A DNA stretch of 64,000 nt from Tenacibaculum holothuriorum (GCF_002120225.1 NZ_LAPZ01000011.1:1-64000); one strand, 5' to 3'. Shown: positions 24,674 through 34,359, counted from the stretch's first letter. Made by a program: numbers and translations. Notes: generated from the sequence alone by a model not told the origin.

Positions 24674-24726
24674 TTGTTTTCTTGCTAAAATTTTGAACAT
24701 TGTTCAATAAATTAGTTACGTGTAAT

Positions 24727-24761
24727 GAGCCTCTGCTCAATATAGTTGAGGCTCTTTTTTT
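24727..24761 (+). terminator. Intrinsic terminator after the aldehyde dehydrogenase gene
   Basis: GAGCCTC (24727-24733) pairs with GAGGCTC (24748-24754), followed by T7. A competing inner pair, CTCAA/TTGAG, lies within the loop. Confidence 0.85.
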
Positions 24762-24873
24762 AACCTTGAAAATGAAAAAGTATTAAAATATAGAAGAATA
24801 GGGTAATGATCAATTTTTATTGATTTTAGTTAATCGAAATCGTTTTGGTAGTAATATCAAGACGATTTTTTGT

Positions 24874-25671
24874 TTACCTAAAACTCCATCCCTTATAACT
24901 TTTATTTGCTTCTAACTTGTTTTCAATTTCGTCTGGTAAATTTTTAAAAAAATCAATACCTGTTAACTCTTCTAATTCATCAATTGAAACAACAAAATCA
25001 TATAAAGGTTTGTTACTATCTTGATGAGGTAATAAAAAAGCAATCGCTTTAATCTCTGGTTCAGTATAGTCTAATAAAATCTTATAAAAATAGTTTGGAA
25101 TAGATACTTTTTCTTTTCCAATACTATTTAGGTTTGAAGATAATATTCCGCCAGTAACCACATATAAATGATTGTACTTTTTAGCCCAATAACGAGTTTT
25201 TTGTTCTAACCTATTCCAAATACCAGCGTTAAAATTGTGCCTTTGAGGTGAGATGTTGGATGTATAAAACGTTTCATCAAAATCTTTTTTAGAATATTTT
25301 CTATCTCCTGCAGGGCATAAATGACCTCTATCATAACCCGATCTTTTGTAATTTCTCCAATCGGCAGATTTGCTTTTTACTTTCGGATCTCTAATAAAAA
25401 ATGGACGTTCTCTATTGGTGTAAACAATATCTTTTTTATCTAATGAATAGGCTACCCATTCGGCTTGTTCGTGCTTTTCATTATACGATAAAGTGTAAGC
25501 ATTGTGTTTAATTACTTGTCCTGTTGTAGAGCTAGGTAAATAATTAAATGATACATTATGATGTCTGTCTGTAACTTCTATAGTTGAAGTATCACCATTA
25601 TAATTTTTAATAATATAGGCTATGACAAGAACAACAATTCCAATTACTGAAGTCCATTTTTTAGTATTCAT
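24874..25671 (-). CDS. Exported DNA/RNA non-specific endonuclease (NUC family)
   Basis: Protein of 265 residues with an N-terminal membrane or signal segment (about 7-22) and a beta-beta-alpha-metal nuclease domain. The DRGH motif (114-117, His117 as general base) is complete, and the metal-binding Asn is in the helix around QRHNFNAGIWNRLE. It degrades single- and double-stranded DNA and RNA, most likely in the periplasm or at the cell surface, for nutrient or DNA turnover. It is followed upstream (0 bp) by a thioesterase gene on the same strand, with no evident functional link. Confidence 0.9.
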   Translation of the reverse strand: MNTKKWTSVIGIVVLVIAYIIKNYNGDTSTIEVTDRHHNVSFNYLPSSTTGQVIKHNAYTLSYNEKHEQAEWVAYSLDKKDIVYTNRERPFFIRDPKVKSKSADWRNYKRSGYDRGHLCPAGDRKYSKKDFDETFYTSNISPQRHNFNAGIWNRLEQKTRYWAKKYNHLYVVTGGILSSNLNSIGKEKVSIPNYFYKILLDYTEPEIKAIAFLLPHQDSNKPLYDFVVSIDELEELTGIDFFKNLPDEIENKLEANKSYKGWSFR

Positions 25672-26118
25672 TTATTTACTTTTTAATTCAATTTCTTGAA
25701 AATCTTCAGTTTTTTCACCAGTAGCAAAAGCTTCATAAAAACGTGTTGGAGGTACCGTTAATTTACGTTTTTTGAGGTCTAACCAAGCTCCGTAAACTGT
25801 AATTATTGCTGATAGTTTTCCTGCTTCATTAAAAATTTCGTGCTGTACCTTCCAGCGTTCTCCTTTGTTAGATAAAGCAAGAACTTTTAAGTTGGCTGTA
25901 ATATTTTCTCCTAAATGTATTTCTTTTAAAAACTTAGTGTTTTCTTCAAAAATTATAGGGCCAATAGTTTCTTTAGCAAAATCAACAGTGGTAATATCGA
26001 ATTTTTTAAAATAACGTAATCTAACTTCAGCAGCATAATCATTATAAGCTGTATGACGCATATGAACGTTAGCATCAAAATCTGCCCAACGAGTGGTAAA
26101 TTGTACAGTAAAACTCAT
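25672..26118 (-). CDS. Hotdog-fold acyl-CoA thioesterase
   Basis: Protein of 148 residues, 4HBT-like, with FTTRWADFDANVHMRHTAYNDY at about 7-28. The Asp and the H-M turn correspond to the active-site region of YbgC/FadM-type thioesterases. It is more distant from the two thioesterases of the catabolic island than those are from each other. Its stop abuts the nuclease start, so the two genes are probably co-transcribed. Predicted cytoplasmic hydrolase of medium- or long-chain acyl-CoA. Confidence 0.8.
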   Translation of the reverse strand: MSFTVQFTTRWADFDANVHMRHTAYNDYAAEVRLRYFKKFDITTVDFAKETIGPIIFEENTKFLKEIHLGENITANLKVLALSNKGERWKVQHEIFNEAGKLSAIITVYGAWLDLKKRKLTVPPTRFYEAFATGEKTEDFQEIELKSK

Positions 26119-26175
26119 TTAAAATATTTTAGAACAAATGTACAAAACTAGGCTATTAACAAGTAGTTTTAAGTT

Positions 26176-27237
26176 CTAAGATTTTACATCTAAAGCATCG
26201 CGAAGCGTGTTTCCTAACAACATAAAAGCCATGACTAAACTCATTATTGCTAGACCAGGAATTAAAGCTAAAAAAGGTTTTCCTAAAATAATATAATTGT
26301 AATGATTTTTAATGATAGCTCCCCAAGAAGGGGTTGGAGGTTGCGCGCCAATTCCAAGAAAGCTTAAGCCACTTTCAATTAAAATGGCAGCAGCAAAATT
26401 TGCTGCAGAAATTACAATAATAGGAGCCCAAATATTAGGTAAAATATGTTTGAAAATAATTCTAAAATCATTGTAGCCTAAAGCACGTGCTGCTTCTACG
26501 TATTGTTGTTGTTTGGTAGTGATTACTTGACCTCTTACAATTCTAGCAACTTCTACCCACATAGTTAAACCTACTGCGATAAATACTTGCCAAAATCCTT
26601 TACCTAAAGCTAGTGTGATAGCTATTACAAGAAGAAGTGTTGGAATAGACCAAGTAATATTGATAATCCACATAATAAAATTATCAATTTTACCACCATA
26701 ATATCCTGCGATAGCTCCTATCGGAATTCCAATTAAAAGTGAAATTAAAACGGCAATAAATCCGATAGAAAACGAAATTCTTGCTCCAATTAATAATCTA
26801 CTTAAAAGATCTCTTCCGTATTTATCGGTTCCGAATAAAAATGTTTTTTTCTGAATGTTTTTTACGTATGGCTTTGGATAACTCTTAGAAAGTCCGTCTG
26901 AAAACTTAATAATTTCTAAAGAATTGTTTTTTGTACTATAAGATTTAATAGGAATTTCGGTATGAGTGTTTTTTCTACCATTAATAAAAGTAGAAATCCA
27001 AGATTGAGATTGTTGTTCTTTGTTAGGAATTGTTAATATATCTACTGTGAAACCTGGTGGTTTTGAATGAATTTCTAAATGCATTTGGTTTGCATTATTA
27101 CTATTGTCTGGAGCTAATATGTAGCAAAAAGAAGCAATCAATCCGCAAAAAATAATAAACCAAAAGCTAAACATCCCTGTTTTACTTTGCTTGAATTTTT
27201 GAATAGCTATTTGCCAAAGAGAATTAGAGTCACTCAT
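26176..27237 (-). CDS. ABC transporter permease, OppC/DppC-like
   Basis: Protein of 353 residues: an OppC N-terminal segment with one membrane span (about 18-37), a periplasmic stretch of about 100 residues, then a MetI-like domain of five spans. The cytoplasmic EAA loop is visible (YVEAARALGYNDFRIIFKHILPN), the site that contacts the ATPase. The family imports peptides, nickel or similar solutes. No OppB, ATPase or solute-binding gene is adjacent, so it depends on partners encoded elsewhere. The 9-bp gap to the next gene upstream suggests shared transcription with the queuosine-precursor transporter gene. Confidence 0.88.
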   Translation of the reverse strand: MSDSNSLWQIAIQKFKQSKTGMFSFWFIIFCGLIASFCYILAPDNSNNANQMHLEIHSKPPGFTVDILTIPNKEQQSQSWISTFINGRKNTHTEIPIKSYSTKNNSLEIIKFSDGLSKSYPKPYVKNIQKKTFLFGTDKYGRDLLSRLLIGARISFSIGFIAVLISLLIGIPIGAIAGYYGGKIDNFIMWIINITWSIPTLLLVIAITLALGKGFWQVFIAVGLTMWVEVARIVRGQVITTKQQQYVEAARALGYNDFRIIFKHILPNIWAPIIVISAANFAAAILIESGLSFLGIGAQPPTPSWGAIIKNHYNYIILGKPFLALIPGLAIMSLVMAFMLLGNTLRDALDVKS

Positions 27238-27246
27238 ACAGTAAAA

Positions 27247-27951
27247 TTAGAAATCAGCTATTTCTTCACCTAGTTTTAAATTGAATTTTTTTCGAAACCA
27301 GTATACAATTAGGTATAAGATAGGCGTGTCTAAAGCAGCTATCATTATTTTAAATAAAACGCCACTAATTAATAAGCCCCAAAATAAATTCCATTGAATA
27401 ACTCCAAATGAGCAAAGTAGTATTAAAACAGTGGCAGTGTCTACTAATTGTGAAGTGAAAGTCGAAAAATTATTTCGTAACCATAAATGTTTTCCCTTGG
27501 TAAATGTTTTCCAAAAATGGTAGACCTTAATATCGATAAACTGAGCCGATAAATAGGCTAACATTGAAGCCAAAACTGCAAGAGGAGCTGCTCCAAAAAC
27601 GTTTACAAACATAGTGTCATCTACAGAAGACCACGAAGTTGCAGGAACATTTTTAGAAACATAAATAATGCCTAAAGAAAAGAAAGATGCAAAAATACCA
27701 GCAATTACAACTAGATTAGCTTTCTTTTTACCATAAATTTCTGATAATACATCGGTGATTAAGAAAGTGATAGGGTATGGAAGTAATCCTACAGAAATTT
27801 CAAACAATTTTACATCTAAGATTTCAATATCAATTGGATACCAATAAAAAAACTTTTGAAAAATTAAATTAGAAGTAACCAACGAAGCAATAAATAAAGC
27901 AGCAAGGATTAAGTATATTAATAAGGCTTGAGATTTTTGTTGCTCAGTCAT
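27247..27951 (-). CDS. Queuosine precursor transporter (YhhQ/QPTR family)
   Basis: Protein of 234 residues with six or seven membrane spans. Family segments are the loop LPYPITFLITDVLSEIYGKKKA (about 56-77, shared acidic/Pro-Tyr pattern) and the later QFIDIKVYHFWK and TFTSQLVDTATVLIL. Members take up queuine or preQ1 for tRNA wobble modification; no substrate-specific evidence is available here. Divergent from fabD across a 110-bp gap. Confidence 0.82.
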   Translation of the reverse strand: MTEQQKSQALLIYLILAALFIASLVTSNLIFQKFFYWYPIDIEILDVKLFEISVGLLPYPITFLITDVLSEIYGKKKANLVVIAGIFASFFSLGIIYVSKNVPATSWSSVDDTMFVNVFGAAPLAVLASMLAYLSAQFIDIKVYHFWKTFTKGKHLWLRNNFSTFTSQLVDTATVLILLCSFGVIQWNLFWGLLISGVLFKIMIAALDTPILYLIVYWFRKKFNLKLGEEIADF

Positions 27952-28026
27952 AAAACGAAAATAGTAATTTTAGATGATTAGATAGATAGATTGTTAGAGT
28001 TTTAGATGGTGTCTAATTAAAATGTT

Positions 28027-28034
28027 TATTTTTG
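28027..28034 (+). promoter_or_regulatory. -7 element of fabD
   Basis: TATTTTTG fits TANNTTTG and lies 27 bp before the fabD ATG. No clear -33 TTG is found at the usual distance, so support is partial. Confidence 0.4.
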
Positions 28035-28061
28035 CCCAGTATAACAAACAACAAATAAAGA

Positions 28062-28949
28062 ATGAAAGCGTACATTTTTCCAGGTCAAGGAGCTCAATTT
28101 ACAGGAATGGGGTTAGATTTATATGAAAACTCTCCTTTAGCTCAAGAACTATTTGAAAAAGCGAATAATATATTAGGTTTTAGTATTACCGACGTAATGT
28201 TTGAAGGTACTGCTGAAGAATTAAAACAAACAAAAGTAACACAACCAGCTATATTTTTACACTCAGTAATTTTAGCAAAAGTTTTAGATGATGATTTTAA
28301 ACCAGAAATGGTAGCAGGTCATTCGTTAGGAGAGTTATCAGCTTTAGTTGCAAATGGTGTGTTATCTTTTGAAGATGGATTAACATTAGTTTCTAAAAGA
28401 GCGATGGCAATGCAAAAAGCATGTGAAATTCAACCATCAACAATGGCTGCAGTTTTAGGATTAGAAGATAAAGTTGTAGAAGATGTTTGTGCTGAAATTG
28501 ACGGAGTGGTAGTTGCTGCAAACTATAACTGTCCAGGACAATTAGTAATTTCTGGTGAAATTGAAGCAATTAATAAAGCATGTGAAGTTTTAACCGAGAA
28601 AGGAGCTCGTAGAGCATTAGTGTTACCAGTTGGGGGAGCTTTTCATTCGCCAATGATGGAACCTGCTCGTGAGGAATTAGCAAAAGCAATTGAAGAAACT
28701 ACATTTAACGAACCAAAATGTCCTGTGTATCAAAATGTAGCTGCAAAAGCGATAACAAATCCTGCTGAAATTAAAGAGAACTTAATTGCTCAATTAACAG
28801 CTCCTGTAAAATGGACGCAATGTATTCAAGCAATGATTGCAGACGGAGGAACTGAGTTTGTAGAAGTAGGTCCAGGTAAAGTTTTACAAGGATTAATGCG
28901 TAAGATTGATAGGAGCGTTACTGCAAGCGGAGCTACTATTGAAGCGTAA
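28062..28949 (+). CDS. fabD: Malonyl-CoA:ACP transacylase
   Basis: Protein of 295 residues, the usual FabD length. It has FPGQGAQ at 6-12, the nucleophile Ser88 in AGHSLGE, and the catalytic His in GGAFHSPMM (about 197). It charges acyl-carrier protein with malonate for fatty-acid synthesis in the cytoplasm. It is a single-gene unit: a -7 element lies upstream and a perfect palindromic terminator follows. No other fab genes are nearby. Confidence 0.95.
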   Translation: MKAYIFPGQGAQFTGMGLDLYENSPLAQELFEKANNILGFSITDVMFEGTAEELKQTKVTQPAIFLHSVILAKVLDDDFKPEMVAGHSLGELSALVANGVLSFEDGLTLVSKRAMAMQKACEIQPSTMAAVLGLEDKVVEDVCAEIDGVVVAANYNCPGQLVISGEIEAINKACEVLTEKGARRALVLPVGGAFHSPMMEPAREELAKAIEETTFNEPKCPVYQNVAAKAITNPAEIKENLIAQLTAPVKWTQCIQAMIADGGTEFVEVGPGKVLQGLMRKIDRSVTASGATIEA

Positions 28950-28967
28950 TTGAACAGATAAAATGAT

Positions 28968-28999
28968 AAAAAAGCGAACTTAATTAAGTTCGCTTTTTT
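28968..28999. terminator. Bidirectional terminator between fabD and galE
   Basis: Perfect 32-bp palindrome with arms AAAAAAGCGAACTTAA and its reverse complement. It serves both converging genes. Confidence 0.9.
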
Positions 29000-29004
29000 T
29001 GTGT

Positions 29005-30015
29005 TTATTTTTGACTTTCTTGCCATTTCCAAGAGGAAAGTAAGGCTTCATCTAGTGTTTTTTCAGTTTTCCAGTTTAATTCTTTATTGGCAATAGTAGT
29101 ATCGGCATAAGCAGCAGTAATATCTCCTGCACGACGACCTACAATTTTATAGTTCAATTTTTTGTTGGTTACTTTTTCAAAAGAATTGATTACCTCTAAA
29201 ACTGAACTTCCTTTTCCAGTTCCAACATTAAAAAATTCAAAATTAGTTTTATTCTTTTTGTTTAATAAACGTTGTAAGGCAGCTATATGCGCCTTGGCTA
29301 AATCTACCACGTGAATATAATCTCGAATTGCTGTTCCGTCTGGAGTTGGATAATCATCACCAAAAACTGAAAGTTGTTCTCTAATACCCGCCGCAGTTTG
29401 TGTTACATATGGAATTAAATTTTGAGGAACACCTAAAGGAAGTTCTCCAATTTTAATAGAATCATGTGCGCCAATAGGGTTGAAGTAGCGTAAAGCAATA
29501 GCGTTCAAATTATGAGCAGCACAACTTTCTTTGATTATTTCTTCACCGATTTGTTTTGTGTTTCCGTAAGGAGATTCCGCAGGTTTTATAGGAGCGTTTT
29601 CGGTAATTGGTAATTCGTCTGCTTGTCCGTATACAGTACATGAGGAACTGAAAATAAAATTGTCCATATTTCTATCTCTCATTTCCTGTAATAAGTACAC
29701 TAAACTACCAATGTTGTTTTCGTAATAATCTAAAGGCTTTTCAACACTTTCACCTACAGCTTTAAAAGCAGCAAAATGAATAATTCCATCAACTAAAATG
29801 TTGTCAAAAAAGTTTTTTACTTCTTGTTTATTACGTAAGTCTAACTGAAAGAAAGCTGGTTTTGTACCAGTAATAGCAGTAATATTGTCTAAAACATCAA
29901 TTTTTGAGTTGGACAAATCATCAATAATAACTACTTCAAAACCTGAGTTTTGTAATTCAACCACAGTATGTGATCCAATAAAACCTAATCCGCCAGTAAC
30001 GAGTATTCTTTTCAT
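29005..30015 (-). CDS. galE: UDP-glucose 4-epimerase
   Basis: Extended short-chain dehydrogenase of 336 residues. It shows the NAD motif GGLGFIGSH (8-16), the catalytic Ser in FSSSCTVYG and the YxxxK pair Tyr150/Lys154, and the length equals that of bacterial GalE. It interconverts UDP-glucose and UDP-galactose (or the N-acetyl forms) for surface polysaccharides. It precedes an unlinked fabD terminator and follows a DegT-type aminotransferase gene on the same strand, which fits nucleotide-sugar metabolism. Confidence 0.93.
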   Translation of the reverse strand: MKRILVTGGLGFIGSHTVVELQNSGFEVVIIDDLSNSKIDVLDNITAITGTKPAFFQLDLRNKQEVKNFFDNILVDGIIHFAAFKAVGESVEKPLDYYENNIGSLVYLLQEMRDRNMDNFIFSSSCTVYGQADELPITENAPIKPAESPYGNTKQIGEEIIKESCAAHNLNAIALRYFNPIGAHDSIKIGELPLGVPQNLIPYVTQTAAGIREQLSVFGDDYPTPDGTAIRDYIHVVDLAKAHIAALQRLLNKKNKTNFEFFNVGTGKGSSVLEVINSFEKVTNKKLNYKIVGRRAGDITAAYADTTIANKELNWKTEKTLDEALLSSWKWQESQK

Positions 30016-30112
30016 GTTTTTTTATTTGTTAGTGAAGATAAAAATAAAAGCTGTATTGAAGTTCAGGATAAAACCTCAATACAGTTTGTAAAATCATCTA
30101 AATGAATTTTTA

Positions 30113-31240
30113 TTATTGTAAAAAGTCATTAATAGTTTTTGTAATGAAGGCTAATTGTTCTTCATCTAACTCTGTATGCATTGGTAATGAAATAACTTCG
30201 TCAATTAACTGGTTGGTTATTTCAAAATCATCTTCATTATATCTATCATCTTGATATGCTTTTTGAGCGTGTAACGGAACTGGGTAATAAATAGCATTTG
30301 CAATTCCATTATCTAATAAATGTTGATGTAACTCATCACGTTTTCCATTCGTTATTTTTAATGTATACTGATGGAAAACATGTGTGGTAAAAACACTAAT
30401 TGCTGGAGTTACAATATTAGGGTTTGTAGAAAAAGCTTCAGTGTAATACATAGCAGCTTTTCTACGAGCATCGCAATATGAATCTAATAAAGGTAACTTA
30501 GCTTTTAATACAGCTGCTTGTATAGAGTCTAAACGAGAATTTACGCCAACCACATCATGGTAATAACGTTTGTACATTCCGTGGTTTACCATTCCACGAA
30601 GTGTGTGGGCTAAATCATCATCATTCGTGAAAATAGCTCCACCATCACCATAGCAGCCTAAGTTTTTAGATGGGAAAAATGATGTAGTTCCTACATTCCC
30701 CATTGTTCCTGCTTTCTTTTTAGTTCCGTTAGCGAATGTATAATCTGCTCCAATAGCTTGCGCATTATCTTCAATTACAAACAAGTTGTGTTCTTTGGCA
30801 ACTTCTAAAATAGCTTCCATATTAGCACATTGACCAAATAAATGTACAGGAACAATTGCTTTTGTTTTCGGAGTAATTGCTTTTTTAAGTGCTTCGATAT
30901 CTATGTTAAAAGTATCTGGTTCTACATCAACTAAAACTGGAGTTAATTTTAATAAACCAATAACTTCAACAGTTGCAGCAAATGTAAAATCGGCAGTAAT
31001 AACTTCATCACCTGGTTCTAGCCCTAATCCCATCATTGCTATTTGCAAAGCATCGGTACCATTGGCACAAGGAATTACATGTTTTACACCTAAATATTTT
31101 TCTAAATCAGCTTGAAATTCTTTTACGTAAGGACCATTTATATAAGCAGATGAGTTTAAAACTTCTTGAATAGAAGTATCTACGACATCTTTTATTTTTT
31201 GATATTGACTTTGTAAGTCAACCATTTGAATTTTTCTCAT
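30113..31240 (-). CDS. DegT/DnrJ/EryC1/StrS-family PLP aminotransferase
   Basis: Sugar aminotransferase-type enzyme of 375 residues. The PLP Schiff-base lysine is Lys192 in FFPSKNLGCYGDGG. Other family marks are NGTDAL near 61 and EDNAQAIGA near 157. It transfers an amino group to a nucleotide-linked keto-sugar, typically in lipopolysaccharide or capsule sugar synthesis. It lies 97 bp upstream of galE on the same strand with no visible terminator between them, so joint use in surface-sugar synthesis is plausible. The exact sugar is unknown. Confidence 0.9.
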   Translation of the reverse strand: MRKIQMVDLQSQYQKIKDVVDTSIQEVLNSSAYINGPYVKEFQADLEKYLGVKHVIPCANGTDALQIAMMGLGLEPGDEVITADFTFAATVEVIGLLKLTPVLVDVEPDTFNIDIEALKKAITPKTKAIVPVHLFGQCANMEAILEVAKEHNLFVIEDNAQAIGADYTFANGTKKKAGTMGNVGTTSFFPSKNLGCYGDGGAIFTNDDDLAHTLRGMVNHGMYKRYYHDVVGVNSRLDSIQAAVLKAKLPLLDSYCDARRKAAMYYTEAFSTNPNIVTPAISVFTTHVFHQYTLKITNGKRDELHQHLLDNGIANAIYYPVPLHAQKAYQDDRYNEDDFEITNQLIDEVISLPMHTELDEEQLAFITKTINDFLQ

Positions 31241-31282
31241 TGTCTGAAAATTTTGCTGTTCAAAAATACGACATAAATCTGT

Positions 31283-31290
31283 TATCTTTG
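31283..31290 (+). promoter_or_regulatory. -7 element of the penicillin-acylase-family gene
   Basis: TATCTTTG fits TANNTTTG and ends 16 bp before the ATG at 31307. A TTTG lies about 27 bp upstream, longer than the usual spacing. Confidence 0.4.
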
Positions 31291-31306
31291 AGAAAAATCA
31301 ATTCTA

Positions 31307-33688
31307 ATGAAGCTTTTAAAAATTGTTCTTAAAGTAGTTGCTGTATTGTTTGTTTTGTTATTTGTTGGCGGATGGTTATTCTCGAGAACCTTGCACCCAA
31401 CTTATAATGGAGAGTTAAAACTTAAATCATTATCTGATAAAGTAACCGTGTATTTTGATGATGTTGGTGTGCCACATATCAACGCTCAAAATCAAAAAGA
31501 TGCCTATACAGCTTTAGGGTATGTACACGCCCAAGATAGACTGTGGCAAATGGAATTGATTAGAAGAATTGCTGCTGGTAGATTAGCAGAAGTCTTCGGA
31601 AAAGACTTAGTAAGAACTGATAAGTTTTTCTCTGGTTTAGGAATTGAAGAAGCTGCTGAAAAAACTATTAGTAAACTAGATAAAAACTCAAAATCATATC
31701 GATTAGCGGAGGCATATCTTAATGGAATTAACCAGTTTATTGAAGAAGGAGCAACTCCTTTAGAGTTTTATTTAGTCGGTTTAGAAAAAGAAAAATACTC
31801 AATTAAAGATGTGTATAATGTTTTTGGTTATATGGCATTTAGCTTTGCAATTGCGCATAAAACCGATCCGTTGTTAACAGAAATCAAAGAAAAGTTAGGA
31901 GAGGAGTATATTAATGAATTGTTAGAAAGCGATTTTAAAAATCTAACTTTAATTAAAAATCAAAAGAATGCAGAAGTAGAAGCGGAGTTTTCTACAGCAA
32001 TTAATACGTTAATAGATAAGTTACCACTGCCACTATTTATAGGAAGTAATTCTTGGGTTGTAGCTCCAGAGAAAACTAAGAATGGAAAAGTTCTTTTTGC
32101 TAATGATCCACATATTGCATTTTCTCAGCCTTCAGTTTGGTATCAAAATCATATCAAAACTCCAAACTATGAAATGTACGGATTCAATCTTGCGTTAACT
32201 CCGTTTCCGTTGTTAGGACACAATAGAAATTATGCGTACGGATTAACAATGTTTGAAAATGATGATGTAGATTTTTATTACGAGCAAAATAATCCGAATA
32301 ATCCAATGGAATATAAAACGCCTAACGGATATAAAAAATATAAGTTGATAGATAAAACCATTAAAATTAAAGGAGAACCAGATACTACTTATCAAGTAAA
32401 GGTAAGTAAACATGGACCTGTAATGAATGGTTTAATTGATTTTATGAAAGATGAAAGACCTATTGCAATGCAATGGATTTTCACAAAATTAGAAAACCAG
32501 TTGTTAGATGTTTCTTATGAAATGTCGCACGCATTATCGTTATCAGACTTTAAAAACGGAGCTAAAAAATTACATGCACCAGGTTTAAATATTATGTACG
32601 GAGACGCAAAAGATAATATTGCGTGGTTTGCTTCTGGTAAACTATATAAATACAGAGATAGCTTACAAACAAAGCTCATTTTAGATGGCGCCTCTGGTAA
32701 AGATGAAATTTTAGAATATTTAGATTTTGAAGAAAATCCGCAAGCTATAAATCCAGATTGGAAGTATGTGTATTCAGCTAATAATCAACCCGATTCTATT
32801 GCAGGTAAATTGTATCCTGGATATTATTTACCAGAAGATAGAGCGAAAAGAATTGTTGATTTATTAGAAGCTAAAAGTGATTTTACGAAGGAAGATTTTG
32901 CTGAAATGATTAATGATGTTACTTCACCTGTAGCTCCAGAAATAAGCAGAAATTTACTTAAGAATGTGAATAAAAACGAACTTACAGCAAGTGAGAAAAA
33001 AGCAATGCATGTTTTAAGAAATTGGGATGGAAATTATAATAAAAATGAAATTGCACCAGTAATTTATAATCGTTTATGGTATGAGTTTGTAAAGAATACA
33101 TTCAAAGATGAAATGGGTGCAGCGTTCGAACAATTTGTAAATACACCTTTTGAAGAAAAAACGGTAGCAAATCAAGTAAAAAAAGAGAAATCTGTTTGGT
33201 GGGATGATGTTTCAACTCTAGAAAAAGAAACTAAACGAGATATTGTTACAAAATCATTTCAAAAAACAATTGCTTTTTTACAGAAACAGTTAGGAGAAAA
33301 TATTGATGATTGGACATGGGAGCGAGTTGCTACGGTAGAGTATGAGCATCCTATTGGAAAAGCAGGTGGATTATTACGAGAGTTTTTTAATGTGGGACCA
33401 TTTACAACCAATGGAGGAGATCAGGTAATTAACAATCAAATTTATAAGATAGATAGTACTGGATATTATAAAATTCATGCTGGTCCATCAACTAGAAGAA
33501 TTGTAGATTTTTCTGATGTAGAAAATAGTATCACTGTAATTCCAACTGGGCAGTCAGGAAATGTATTTAGTGAACATTATAAAGATCAAGCTGAAAAATA
33601 CAACAAAGGAGAGTTTGTAAAAATGAAACTGAATCAGTCAGATATTGAAAAGAGTGAAAATAAGTTAGTGTTTTTGCCTAAAAAATAA
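31307..33688 (+). CDS. Penicillin acylase family hydrolase (Ntn type)
   Basis: Protein of 793 residues with an N-terminal membrane or signal segment (about 8-25). The precursor layout is alpha chain, linker and beta chain, the latter starting at Ser247 in FIGSNSW. That Ser becomes the N-terminal nucleophile after self-cleavage. Other family marks are GYVHAQDRLWQME (about 71-83) and ANDPH after the nucleophile. Members hydrolyse amides such as beta-lactam side chains or acyl-homoserine lactones in the periplasm. The natural substrate is unknown; quorum quenching is one known role of relatives. Monocistronic or co-transcribed with the downstream hypothetical gene (26 bp). Confidence 0.93.
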   Translation: MKLLKIVLKVVAVLFVLLFVGGWLFSRTLHPTYNGELKLKSLSDKVTVYFDDVGVPHINAQNQKDAYTALGYVHAQDRLWQMELIRRIAAGRLAEVFGKDLVRTDKFFSGLGIEEAAEKTISKLDKNSKSYRLAEAYLNGINQFIEEGATPLEFYLVGLEKEKYSIKDVYNVFGYMAFSFAIAHKTDPLLTEIKEKLGEEYINELLESDFKNLTLIKNQKNAEVEAEFSTAINTLIDKLPLPLFIGSNSWVVAPEKTKNGKVLFANDPHIAFSQPSVWYQNHIKTPNYEMYGFNLALTPFPLLGHNRNYAYGLTMFENDDVDFYYEQNNPNNPMEYKTPNGYKKYKLIDKTIKIKGEPDTTYQVKVSKHGPVMNGLIDFMKDERPIAMQWIFTKLENQLLDVSYEMSHALSLSDFKNGAKKLHAPGLNIMYGDAKDNIAWFASGKLYKYRDSLQTKLILDGASGKDEILEYLDFEENPQAINPDWKYVYSANNQPDSIAGKLYPGYYLPEDRAKRIVDLLEAKSDFTKEDFAEMINDVTSPVAPEISRNLLKNVNKNELTASEKKAMHVLRNWDGNYNKNEIAPVIYNRLWYEFVKNTFKDEMGAAFEQFVNTPFEEKTVANQVKKEKSVWWDDVSTLEKETKRDIVTKSFQKTIAFLQKQLGENIDDWTWERVATVEYEHPIGKAGGLLREFFNVGPFTTNGGDQVINNQIYKIDSTGYYKIHAGPSTRRIVDFSDVENSITVIPTGQSGNVFSEHYKDQAEKYNKGEFVKMKLNQSDIEKSENKLVFLPKK

Positions 33689-33714
33689 TTTTAAAGAGAT
33701 AAGTTTATTGAATA

Positions 33715-34359
33715 ATGGAAAAGAAGTATTTTGGAAGAAACAGATTTATTGGTCTTCCGATTAATAAAGAGTCTATGTCTTATATTAGAAGTAGTTTGGA
33801 TGTTTATACTTTTGATTCTTATGTTGTAGGGAGTAATGATGAAGCTCAATATATGATAGACTTATTTCATGAGTCACTTAAGGATAACCCTAAAAAGGAA
33901 TGGTATAGTAATCAAGAAGGGGTTTATTTACCTATCGAGGCTGAGTTGAATTCTTTGAAAAAACAACTTTTAATAGTTTCTGAAATTCAGATAATGTTTA
34001 CCTATAAGCAATTTGAGTCGTGTCTTAAAAACCTAATAAAAACATTTTATCCAGCTAAGGCAAGTGGTAATATTTATAAATGGAGGAATCTGTTAGAGTT
34101 TTTTAAAGATAAAGAATTAGATTTAAAAAAACTTTGCGGATATAATGATGTTAATGAATTGAGGGTGGTTAATAATGCAATCAAACATAATTTAGAGGCG
34201 TATGGTAGGTCAACAAAATTAATACCTGAGCTGTCAAAATATTCTCAAGAAGGAGTTACTGGAGTTCAATTGGCAAATTTTTATCGAAGGGTTAAATTTG
34301 CGGTACCAATATTCTATTCGTTAATATGTGATTTTGTTGAAGAAGATGTTTTGGGATAA
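33715..34359 (+). CDS. HEPN-like hypothetical protein, 214 residues
   Basis: Predicted mostly helical cytoplasmic protein with no signal or membrane segment. The segment NELRVVNNAIKHN (148-159), with Arg150, Asn154 and His158, resembles the second half of HEPN-type helical bundles. The spacing is R-x7-H rather than R-x4-6-H, so catalysis is doubtful. It lacks any domain I can name with certainty. It starts 26 bp after the penicillin-acylase-family gene. It shows no clear similarity to the HEPN-like protein at 1527-2855. Confidence 0.6.
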   Translation: MEKKYFGRNRFIGLPINKESMSYIRSSLDVYTFDSYVVGSNDEAQYMIDLFHESLKDNPKKEWYSNQEGVYLPIEAELNSLKKQLLIVSEIQIMFTYKQFESCLKNLIKTFYPAKASGNIYKWRNLLEFFKDKELDLKKLCGYNDVNELRVVNNAIKHNLEAYGRSTKLIPELSKYSQEGVTGVQLANFYRRVKFAVPIFYSLICDFVEEDVLG

